From NCBI GenBank assembly GCA_900119285.1, contig FPIT01000003.1, positions 186,001 to 250,000 of the forward strand: DNA of 64,000 nucleotides, written 5' to 3'. The position numbers were made by a program, and so were the translations under genes. The notes beneath the pieces were generated by a model that saw nothing but the letters and a program-made list of their open reading frames with translations, had not been told where the DNA came from and ran no database searches. Of this stretch, positions 1 to 7,605 are shown piece after piece. Within the stretch, counting starts at the first letter, position 1, and every line of letters begins with the position of its first letter. Origin of the DNA: Prevotellaceae bacterium HUN156 (GTDB taxonomy: Bacteria; Bacteroidota; Bacteroidia; Bacteroidales; Bacteroidaceae).

Positions 1-2206
1 CCTTGGAGCATTGGTGTATGGTGGGAAGGATACATGTACCATTCATCTGAACGACATCACGTTTTGGACAGGAAAGCCTGTTGACCGTGAACAAGATAGT
101 GAGGCTCATCAGTGGCTGCCAAAGATTCGCGAGGCGCTGTTTCGTGAAGACTATCATGCTGCCGACTCTTTACAGCGATTCGTTCAGGGACCCTATAGTC
201 AGTACTATCAGCCTCTGGGAACACTGCAACTGGTTGACCTCAACGAAGGACGTACCAGTGGCTATCGTAGAGCGTTGTCTCTTGACTCGGCAATAGTCAG
301 CGACCAGTATGTGCGCAATGGGATTACCATGAGGCGCGAATACTTTGCTTCAGCTCCCGATAGTCTTATCGCTATCCGTCTGACGGGTGATGTGAATGTG
401 AAGCTGTTGCTGACAGCAAAGGTTCCACATAAGGTAAAGGCCTGGGGCAACCAACTGACTCAAACGGGACATGCTGTGGGTGATGCTCAGGAGACCATCC
501 ACTTCTGTACTATTGTGCAGGCTACTGTAGATAGTGGAAGCGTTGAGGCTAATGATAGCAGTCTGACCATCCGCAATGCCAAGGAAGCTATTATCTATTT
601 GGTGAATCGTACCAGCTTCAACGGCTTTAATCGTCACCCGGTGAGAGAGGGAGCAGCCTATATAGAGAAGGCTACTGACGACATCTGGCACACGAAGAAC
701 CTGACCTATCAGCAGATGCGCGAGAGACACGTCAGCGACTATCTTCAATACTATGACCGCGTAAAGCTGCAGTTGGGTGAGGCATCGCAGAACAATGAGG
801 TACTGGATATCACTACCGACCGCCTGCTGAAAAATAAACGCCATCGCCGCTATCTGGAGACACTCTACTTCCAATATGGTCGCTATCTGCTGATAGCCTG
901 TTCACGCACCAATGGCGTGCCAGCCAATCTGCAGGGACTATGGGCGCCAGAACTGTGGTCGCCTTGGCATGGCAACTATACGCTGAATATCAACTTGGAG
1001 GAGAACTACTGGCCAGCCTTCGTGGCTAATCTTGCTGAGATGGCTACACCTTTGGACGGATTCGTTGAGGCGCTGGCAGAGAATGGCCGTTATTCGGCAC
1101 GCAACTACTATGGCATTACAGAAGGATGGTGCGCCTGTCATAACAGTGACCTGTGGGCTATGACTAATCCCGTGGGTGAGAAGCAGGGCAACCCGATGTG
1201 GGCCAACTGGAACTTAGGTGGTGCGTGGCTCGTACAGACACTATGGGAGCGCTACCTCTTTACGAAAGATAAGGAGTATCTGCGAAAGACTGCCTATCCG
1301 CTGATGAAGGGGGCTGCAGCGTTCTGTATGAAATGGTTGGTGGAGCATGAAGGTGAACTCATCACCGCTCCCAGCACATCGCCAGAGAATGAATACATCA
1401 CGGACAAGGGCTATCATGGCGTTACCTGTTATGGAGGTACTGCCGACTTGGCTATCATCCGCGAACTATTGGAGAATGTGGTTGCCGCTGGTTCTCTTTG
1501 TGGCGACAAGGTGGCTGCCTATAAGAAAGCGCTTCAGAAGTTGCATCCTTATACTATAGGAAAAGACGGCGACCTGAACGAGTGGTATTATGACTGGAAA
1601 GACATAGATCCTCATCATCGTCATCAGAGTCACCTGATAGGTCTCTTCCCTGGTCATCAGATAACTGATGGCGAACTGCTGGATGCCTGTGGCAAGACAC
1701 TCTTGCAGAAGGGTGACGAGACTACGGGATGGAGCACAGGATGGCGCATCAACCTGTGGGCACGAATGCATAATGCCGAGAAGGCTTATCAGATATATCG
1801 TAAGCTGCTGACTCCTGTAATGCCTGGCAGACAGCTTAACTATGTGAATGGTGGCGGCACTTATCCTAACCTCTTCGATGCTCATCCTCCCTTCCAGATT
1901 GATGGCAACTTCGGAGGTACTGCTGGCGTCTGTGAGATGCTTATGCAGAGCAAGCACTCGCCACTCACCAATCACGATACAACAATAGAGCTGCTGCCTG
2001 CCTGTCCGGAGGAGTGGAGTAGTGGCAGCGTGGAAGGTCTTTGTGCCCGTGGTGGCTATGAAGTCAGCTTCGAATGGAAAGACAGAAAGGTGCGCTCAGC
2101 TTCCATCAAAGCCCGTAAGGCTGGTAGCGTGACTCTCGTATATAATAATCAGCAGAAAAAAGTTAATCTTAAAGCAGGGCAGACAGTGCCCATAAAGACA
2201 TGGTAA
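1..2206 (+). CDS. GH95 alpha-L-fucosidase family protein (5' end outside window)
   Basis: Glycoside hydrolase family 95, which removes alpha-1,2-linked L-fucose (some members L-galactose) from plant or host glycans. The reading frame is open from base 2 and begins LGALVYGG, the conserved glycine-rich start of the GH95 N-terminal domain, so the signal peptide and first tens of residues lie upstream and the TTG at 11 is not the true start. Counting from base 2, the conserved active-site residues of the family are present: two asparagines in NINLEENYWPA (about 329 and 331), the general acid Glu in PSTSPEN (about 462) and the Asp in IDGNFGG (about 634). The stop overlaps the ATG of the following AraC gene by 7 bp, implying coupled translation. 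Family assignment is secure; whether fucose or galactose is the substrate cannot be read. Confidence 0.93.
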   Translation, partial: LGALVYGGKDTCTIHLNDITFWTGKPVDREQDSEAHQWLPKIREALFREDYHAADSLQRFVQGPYSQYYQPLGTLQLVDLNEGRTSGYRRALSLDSAIVSDQYVRNGITMRREYFASAPDSLIAIRLTGDVNVKLLLTAKVPHKVKAWGNQLTQTGHAVGDAQETIHFCTIVQATVDSGSVEANDSSLTIRNAKEAIIYLVNRTSFNGFNRHPVREGAAYIEKATDDIWHTKNLTYQQMRERHVSDYLQYYDRVKLQLGEASQNNEVLDITTDRLLKNKRHRRYLETLYFQYGRYLLIACSRTNGVPANLQGLWAPELWSPWHGNYTLNINLEENYWPAFVANLAEMATPLDGFVEALAENGRYSARNYYGITEGWCACHNSDLWAMTNPVGEKQGNPMWANWNLGGAWLVQTLWERYLFTKDKEYLRKTAYPLMKGAAAFCMKWLVEHEGELITAPSTSPENEYITDKGYHGVTCYGGTADLAIIRELLENVVAAGSLCGDKVAAYKKALQKLHPYTIGKDGDLNEWYYDWKDIDPHHRHQSHLIGLFPGHQITDGELLDACGKTLLQKGDETTGWSTGWRINLWARMHNAEKAYQIYRKLLTPVMPGRQLNYVNGGGTYPNLFDAHPPFQIDGNFGGTAGVCEMLMQSKHSPLTNHDTTIELLPACPEEWSSGSVEGLCARGGYEVSFEWKDRKVRSASIKARKAGSVTLVYNNQQKKVNLKAGQTVPIKTW

Positions 2207-3081
2207 AGAATAAACAAATTGTAGACACAACGCTTGAACAAGCCCGCGAATGGGGCGATGCTCAGTATTTGGAAGATGGACTGGTCTTGACAGACCGCAT
2301 CTCTAGCGCTTCTTTCCCTAAGGAACCAACGCGCTTGAACTACATACTGATGGCTCTCTGCAGAAGAGGTAGAGCCCAGTATAGTATTGACACTCGCCAA
2401 CAGGATGTAAAGCCTGGTGACCTGCTCTTTATCTCAGAGCGACACATCATTGATAATTTCACAGCGTCGTCTGACTTTGAATGTCTGTGCATCCTGGTGA
2501 GCACACAGTTCTATCATGGATTTGTACAGAATGTGAGAAATGTATCTTCACTGTTGCTCTTCTCTATGAATAATCCTGTGGTGCAGCTGACTCCTCACGA
2601 GATACAGGTTTATAGTAACTACTATAGAACCATTCGCGAGAAGATGTCAGAAGACACTCACCATTATCGCATAGAGGTAGTTAAGGCTCTGATGCTCGCT
2701 ATGTTCTACGATATGTCGGGTGTTATCTATCGTGTGGAACAGAGTTCAAGCAAGGGACAGAGTCGTGCCGATGTCATCTTTGCAGAGTTCATCCAACTGC
2801 TGGAGCAGAACTTCCGTGTAGAGCGACGCGTCAGCTGGTATGCCAAGCAGATGGGCATCACTCCTAAGTATCTCTCGGAGATTATCAAGCAGATTAGTAA
2901 GCGTACTCCTAACGAGTGGATTGACAACTATGTTGTACTCGAGATACGTGTAATGCTGAAGAACTCTTCTAAGAGCATCAAGCAGATTACTGAGGAACTG
3001 AACTTCCCCAACCAGTCGTTCCTGGGTAAGTACTTTAAGGAGCACGTAGGCGTCAGTCCTTCTGAATACAGAAGGAAATAA
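2200..3081 (+). CDS. AraC family transcriptional regulator
   Basis: A 293-residue regulator with an N-terminal cupin-like sensing half (about 20-170) and a C-terminal AraC double helix-turn-helix (about 195-293), ending in the typical NQSFLGKYFKEHVGVSPSEYR signature. It has no membrane segment, so it should be a soluble one-component regulator that binds a small ligand. Its ATG lies inside the end of the GH95 gene (ATGGTAA overlap), so the two are almost certainly co-transcribed, and the natural inference is that it controls the upstream fucosidase locus. The ligand is unknown. Confidence 0.9.
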   Translation: MVKNKQIVDTTLEQAREWGDAQYLEDGLVLTDRISSASFPKEPTRLNYILMALCRRGRAQYSIDTRQQDVKPGDLLFISERHIIDNFTASSDFECLCILVSTQFYHGFVQNVRNVSSLLLFSMNNPVVQLTPHEIQVYSNYYRTIREKMSEDTHHYRIEVVKALMLAMFYDMSGVIYRVEQSSSKGQSRADVIFAEFIQLLEQNFRVERRVSWYAKQMGITPKYLSEIIKQISKRTPNEWIDNYVVLEIRVMLKNSSKSIKQITEELNFPNQSFLGKYFKEHVGVSPSEYRRK

Positions 3082-3130
3082 CTGTTCTTTCTGCCTTCCA
3101 AGAAGGCGCTGATGAGCTATAAAAGATGAA

Positions 3131-3168
3131 ACGGACTGCCTCTGACTATTGTCAATCGGGCAGTCCGT
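3131..3168 (+). terminator. Hairpin after the GH95-AraC unit
   Basis: Perfect 10-bp stem (ACGGACTGCC and GGCAGTCCGT) with an 18-nt loop, about 50 bp after the AraC stop and facing the minus-strand sigma-factor locus. The following T tract is weak, so termination efficiency is uncertain. Confidence 0.6.
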
Positions 3169-3273
3169 TCCGCGTTAGTATGTTATGAAAAATTTGAGAG
3201 AAATGAAACTTCACAGTTTCCTTTTTGTTTTACTAAACATGATTTAATATAGAGAAAGCATAGAATAAATTTC

Positions 3274-3741
3274 TTAATTCTGAGACTGCTCCATCATGAT
3301 GCTGGCACTGTCTGCAGACCAGTCACCGATGTTTTCAGCCTGTACAGGACTAACAGCTGCTACACTATCAAGGTCTTGCTGGAACTTGGCATAGTCTTGC
3401 GGATTGTTCCAACTCTTGTCCCAAGGAGCCTGTAGCGCACTACCAATGGTAATAATGATAGCTACTACGGCAACAGCCTTGAAGAGTGGCATCAGGCGCT
3501 GTGTCAGAGAAACCTCGCGAGCCTTAACAGCAGGCTGTTCCTCAATAGCTTCCATGATGCGTGCATCGAAGTCGTCACCCAGCAGGATGTCATTATCGCT
3601 GGTGAAGAGTGCACGCCACTGCTCCATCTCTGCAGGAATATTCTCCTGACTGAAGAAGGCGCGCAGAATCTGTTCTTCTTCGAGGGATGTCTCAGCCTCG
3701 AAGTAGCGATCCAGCAGATGTTCGATGTACTTATAGTCCAT
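3274..3741 (-). CDS. Small single-pass membrane protein, probable partner of the ECF sigma factor
   Basis: 155 residues: a cytoplasmic N-terminal part (1-84) rich in acidic residues, one membrane segment (about 85-103) and a short outer tail of about 50 residues. The first codons overlap the end of the upstream ECF sigma gene by 11 bp. Size, topology and position match small anti-sigma-like proteins of Bacteroidota ECF pairs, but it has no FecR domain and no visible HxxxCxxC zinc motif, so it is not a classical ZAS or FecR anti-sigma factor. A regulatory role on the sigma factor is inferred from position only. Confidence 0.7.
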   Translation of the reverse strand: MDYKYIEHLLDRYFEAETSLEEEQILRAFFSQENIPAEMEQWRALFTSDNDILLGDDFDARIMEAIEEQPAVKAREVSLTQRLMPLFKAVAVVAIIITIGSALQAPWDKSWNNPQDYAKFQQDLDSVAAVSPVQAENIGDWSADSASIMMEQSQN

Positions 3742-4246
3742 ATTCTTCGTGTTTCTTAAATTCTTTTTTAATTGTTTGGCGAGCTCGGAAGATGTTGACC
3801 TTCACTTGCTCTTCGCTAATACTCATAATGTCGGCGATGTCTTTGTAAGACTTGCCCTCGATGTCGCGCAGTTGCATGGCGGTGCGTTGCTTCTCGGGTA
3901 GCAGACTGATAAGCTGTCTGACGAGTGTTACGCGGTCCTTCTGAACGGTTTGTTCTTCAGGGTTGGCAGAGTAGCTGTGGTCGGTAGGGTCATCTCCCAT
4001 TTCCAGCGTCTGTGCCTGGTTGTCCATGCGCCGCATCTTGTCGAGAGAGAGATTTCGGCAGATGGTGAGGCAGAAGGCTTCGATAGAGTCTATCTGCTCC
4101 CATTGTTCGCGTCGGTTCCAAACCTTAATCATGGTTTCTTGCACCACGTCTTCTGCATCCGCACGGTTGAGAGTGATGCGGAGCGCCAACCGGAAGAGTA
4201 CATTCTTCAATGGCAACACGTCGGTCTGGAAACTGATTTTCTTCAC
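3731..4246 (-). CDS. RNA polymerase sigma factor, ECF family
   Basis: 171-residue sigma-70 family protein of the ECF type. Region 2 is seen around residues 20-55 (ADAEDVVQETMIKVWNRR) and region 4 around 115-160 (LPEKQRTAMQLRDIEGKSYKDIA). It would direct RNA polymerase to a small regulon. It overlaps the following small membrane-protein gene by 11 bp. Upstream, near 4275-4283, the minus strand carries TAACTTTC, one base off the TAnnTTTG -7 box, which may be its promoter. There is no SusCD or transporter pair beside it, so it is not a typical polysaccharide-locus ECF factor; the signal it answers is unknown. Confidence 0.92.
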   Translation of the reverse strand: MKKISFQTDVLPLKNVLFRLALRITLNRADAEDVVQETMIKVWNRREQWEQIDSIEAFCLTICRNLSLDKMRRMDNQAQTLEMGDDPTDHSYSANPEEQTVQKDRVTLVRQLISLLPEKQRTAMQLRDIEGKSYKDIADIMSISEEQVKVNIFRARQTIKKEFKKHEEYGL

Positions 4247-4303
4247 CTCTCTAATAACAATGACGATTCAGAAACATGAAAGTTACAGGAATTAAGAAAA
4301 AAA

Positions 4304-5080
4304 TTATTTTTGTATGACAGTACCATGTTGTCCGTCGATGGCAGTAGAGTGGGTAATAATGACTCTACTAACGCCTGCTTCCACGGCAGCAAGGGCATTC
4401 TCTATCTTTGGAAGCATGCCTCCACTGATGGTTCCGTCGGCTCTATAATTCTCAAAATCTTGATGAGTGATGGTGGCAATAACTGAGTTGTCATCATCGG
4501 GATTGCTAAGTACGCCATTCTTCTCAAAAGCGAAGATAAGCGTTACATCATAGTAATTGGCCAGTGCTTTGGCTGTCTCAGAAGCAATGGTGTCGGCATT
4601 GGTATTAAGAATGTTGCCTTCACCATTGTGCGTCAATGGAGCCATAATGGGTGTGAAGCCGGCTTCGATGAGGCTGCTCAGAGTTTTGCCATTAGCATTA
4701 TCTATATCGCCTACGAAACCATAGTCAACTCCGTCCTTGATGGGGCGCTTATGACTACGGATAACATCTGCATCGGCTCCAGTGAGACCAATGGCGTTGA
4801 CACCAAAGGCTTGCAGGCGTGCCACCAAGTTCTTGTTGACGAGTCCTCCATAGACCATTGTTACTACCTCCAGCATCTGGGCGTCAGTAATGCGTCTGCC
4901 ATTGATCATCTGTGTCTCAATGCCCAGTCGTTCTGCCATCTTGGTGGCTTTGCGTCCTCCGCCATGTACCAATACTTTTCTGCCTTCGATAGCAGAAAAA
5001 TCTTTCAGCAACTGAGCGAGCTGCTGTTCGTCTTCAACAACAGCTCCGCCAACCTTTACTATGGTGAGTTTTTCTTTCAT
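4304..5080 (-). CDS. argB: Acetylglutamate kinase
   Basis: 258-residue amino-acid kinase family protein, the normal ArgB length. It phosphorylates N-acetylglutamate (or N-acetylornithine-pathway equivalents in Bacteroidota) with ATP, the second step of arginine synthesis. Visible motifs are the N-terminal KVGGAVV lysine/glycine phosphate-binding strand, the HGGGRKAT loop and the C-terminal SGGMLPKIENA segment. It lies 62 bp downstream of speA on the same strand, which links arginine synthesis with arginine decarboxylation to agmatine. No other arg genes are in the window. Confidence 0.93.
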   Translation of the reverse strand: MKEKLTIVKVGGAVVEDEQQLAQLLKDFSAIEGRKVLVHGGGRKATKMAERLGIETQMINGRRITDAQMLEVVTMVYGGLVNKNLVARLQAFGVNAIGLTGADADVIRSHKRPIKDGVDYGFVGDIDNANGKTLSSLIEAGFTPIMAPLTHNGEGNILNTNADTIASETAKALANYYDVTLIFAFEKNGVLSNPDDDNSVIATITHQDFENYRADGTISGGMLPKIENALAAVEAGVSRVIITHSTAIDGQHGTVIQK

Positions 5081-5086
5081 TATTGT

Positions 5087-5133
5087 CTAGTCTTTCTAGT
5101 TTTCTAGCCTTTCTAGATAATCTGGATATCTAG
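5087..5133. repeat. CTAG cluster in the speA-argB gap
   Basis: Five CTAG tetramers (starts 5087, 5096, 5104, 5113, 5130) in a 62-bp intergenic gap, spaced 9, 8, 9 and 17 bp and embedded in tCTAGtctt-like units. CTAG is usually an under-represented tetramer in bacteria, so the density is odd. The function is unknown. Confidence 0.7.
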
Positions 5134-5142
5134 TATTTCTTG

Positions 5143-7035
5143 TTATTCCAGATAAGTATAGCCGTAGAGTCCTGAGCGATAGTTCGAGAGGAACTCTTTA
5201 CCTTCTTCCAATGAAATCTTGCCTTGCTTTACACTCTTGGTAACCCATACCTCTAACTGGCGAACCAGCTTCTTGGGATCGTACTGCACATAGTCGAGTA
5301 CCTCAGCAACAGTCTCACCATCGATAATCTGATCGATATGATAGCCACCGTCCTTTACTGAGATGTGTACAGCTGTGGTATCACCAAAGAGGTTGTGCAT
5401 ATCACCTAAGATTTCCTGATAAGCTCCTACCAAGAATACTCCAAGATAGTAGGTCTCATTACGCTTCAAAGAATGAACAGGAAGTGAGTGGGAGTTGTGG
5501 CGATTGGTTACGAAATTGACAATCTTACCATCACTGTCGCAGGTGATATCCTGCAGGGTGGCATTACGAGTAGGACGCTCACCAAGGCGCTGAATAGGCA
5601 TGATGGGGAACATCTGGTCGATAGCCCATGAGTCAGGCAGCGACTGGAAGAGTGAGAAGTTGCAGAAATACTTATCTGCCAACAATTTGTCAATGTTCAT
5701 CAACTCCTCAGGAACATGCTTCATATTCTTTGCCAGAGCGTTAATCTCATGGCAGACACTCCAGTACATAGCTTCAATCTCAGCACGTGTTTTCAAGTCA
5801 ACCATACCGTGACTGAACAGGTCGAGCACTTCTTCGCGAATCTGTTCGGCATCGTGCCAGTCTTCCAGTACATTACGTGGTGAAAGATTGTCCCATATAT
5901 CATAGAGGTCTTTTACCAACTGGTGTGAGTTCTCGTCTGGCTCAAACTCCTCTGGCATCTCAGGCAGAGAGGCTGTCTCCAGTACGTCAATTACCAATAC
6001 AGAATGGTGGGCAGCCAGTGAACGACCACTCTCTGTGATGATGTTAGGATGAGGCAAACCGTTCTTGTTGGCAGCTTCTACAAAGGTATAGATACAGTCG
6101 TTGACATACTCCTGAATAGAGTAATTGACACTACTCTCACTTGATGGAGAGCGTGTGCCGTCATAGTCAACACCAAGTCCGCCACCACAGTCAACGAAGT
6201 CTACATTATAGCCCATCTTATGCAGCTGGATATAGAACTGTGAGGCCTCACGAAGAGCCGTCTGGATGCGACGAATCTTGGTAATCTGTGAACCAATATG
6301 GAAGTGGATGAGGCGCAAGCAGTCGCGCATATCTTTCTTGTCCAACAGTTCCAAAGCTTCCAACAGTTCTGCACTGGTCAGACCAAACTTTGAGGCATCA
6401 CCGCCACTTTCTTCCCATTTGCCACTACCTGAAGAAGCCAACTTAATGCGGATACCAATGTTGGGACGTACATTCAACTGTTTTGCTACACGAGCGATGA
6501 TATCCAACTCGTTCAACTTCTCTACAACGATAAAGATTTGCTTGCCCATCTTCTGAGCCAACAGGGCCAGCTCAATATACGACTCATCCTTGTAACCATT
6601 ACATACGATGATAGAGTCGCTCTGACACTGTACGGCGATGACAGCATGTAGCTCTGGCTTAGAACCTGCCTCTACACCCAGATTGAACTTGCGTCCGTGA
6701 GAGATAATCTCCTCAACAACGGGCTGCATCTGATTTACCTTGATGGGATAAACCACATAGTTCTCGCCCTTGTAGTCATATTCTTTTGCAGCTTTCTTAA
6801 AGCAGCTCCAAGTCTTCTCAATACGGTTGTCCAAAATGTCTGGGAAACGCAACAGTACAGGAGCAGTCACATCGCGCAGTGACAGTTCGTCCATGACTTC
6901 GCGCAGGTCTATCTGTGCTTCATTCTTACAAGGTGTCACATAGACATCACCCTTGTCGTTGATTCCGAAGTAGCTTGTGCCCCAACCGTTGATGTTATAC
7001 AACTCACGGGCATCATCGATGGTCCATTTCTTCAT
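5143..7035 (-). CDS. speA: Biosynthetic arginine decarboxylase
   Basis: 630-residue fold-III PLP enzyme that decarboxylates L-arginine to agmatine, the entry to putrescine and spermidine synthesis. The PLP lysine is K99 in YPIKVNQ; the HIGSQ segment and the GGGLGVDYDG loop of the barrel domain are present, as is ITESGRS at the start of the second half. Length matches the biosynthetic SpeA family (about 630-660) and not the inducible AdiA type. It follows aroK with an 11-bp gap, and the neighbouring argB supplies its substrate pathway. Cytoplasmic. Confidence 0.96.
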   Translation of the reverse strand: MKKWTIDDARELYNINGWGTSYFGINDKGDVYVTPCKNEAQIDLREVMDELSLRDVTAPVLLRFPDILDNRIEKTWSCFKKAAKEYDYKGENYVVYPIKVNQMQPVVEEIISHGRKFNLGVEAGSKPELHAVIAVQCQSDSIIVCNGYKDESYIELALLAQKMGKQIFIVVEKLNELDIIARVAKQLNVRPNIGIRIKLASSGSGKWEESGGDASKFGLTSAELLEALELLDKKDMRDCLRLIHFHIGSQITKIRRIQTALREASQFYIQLHKMGYNVDFVDCGGGLGVDYDGTRSPSSESSVNYSIQEYVNDCIYTFVEAANKNGLPHPNIITESGRSLAAHHSVLVIDVLETASLPEMPEEFEPDENSHQLVKDLYDIWDNLSPRNVLEDWHDAEQIREEVLDLFSHGMVDLKTRAEIEAMYWSVCHEINALAKNMKHVPEELMNIDKLLADKYFCNFSLFQSLPDSWAIDQMFPIMPIQRLGERPTRNATLQDITCDSDGKIVNFVTNRHNSHSLPVHSLKRNETYYLGVFLVGAYQEILGDMHNLFGDTTAVHISVKDGGYHIDQIIDGETVAEVLDYVQYDPKKLVRQLEVWVTKSVKQGKISLEEGKEFLSNYRSGLYGYTYLE

Positions 7036-7046
7036 GTGGCAATATT

Positions 7047-7586
7047 CTATTTGGTACGTGTAGAAAATAGTTGTTCTTTAATTTTCTCTACGGTGATGTT
7101 AATCTTGTCGTAGTTGTCTAACAGCGTGACATCTACCGTATGACGAGCTTTCTGATAGAAGGGCTCGCGCTCTTTCAAATGTTCAGTAATGTAGGCTATC
7201 AATTCTTCTGGGCTCTTGCCTTTTAACAAGGGGCGCTCAACTTTCGCCATCAGCAAGTGCTTGTAGAGTGTCTCGGGTGTTGCCTTCAGATATACCACAT
7301 CACCTTGCTGGTTGAGATAATCCATATTGTCGAAGAAACAAGGAGTGCCACCACCACAACTGATGATGACATCCTCAAATTCAGCGACCTCATGCAACAT
7401 ATTATACTCTATCTTGCGGAAAGCTTCTTCACCTCGCTCAGCGAATAACTCAGAAACCGTCTTGCGCATGCGGCTCTCAATATACCAGTCTAAATCGTAG
7501 AACATTATACCCATCTCTTTTGAGAGAGCCTTGCCTACGGTGGTCTTACCAGAGCCCATGTAGCCGACAAGAATAATACGCCTCAT
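7047..7586 (-). CDS. aroK: Shikimate kinase
   Basis: 179-residue P-loop kinase that phosphorylates shikimate in aromatic amino-acid synthesis. The Walker A motif GYMGSGKTTVGKAL sits immediately after the chosen ATG (MRRIILVGYMG), which is where it lies in the family. An upstream in-frame ATG at 7628 would add 14 residues and overlap topA, so I prefer 7586, giving a 19-bp gap to topA. The shikimate-binding Asp (DLDWYIE), the conserved R in FRKIE and GGGTPCF follow. The gene is in a minus-strand run topA-aroK-speA. Confidence 0.95.
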   Translation of the reverse strand: MRRIILVGYMGSGKTTVGKALSKEMGIMFYDLDWYIESRMRKTVSELFAERGEEAFRKIEYNMLHEVAEFEDVIISCGGGTPCFFDNMDYLNQQGDVVYLKATPETLYKHLLMAKVERPLLKGKSPEELIAYITEHLKEREPFYQKARHTVDVTLLDNYDKINITVEKIKEQLFSTRTK

Positions 7587-7605
7587 TAATCTGTTATTTG
7601 ATAAT

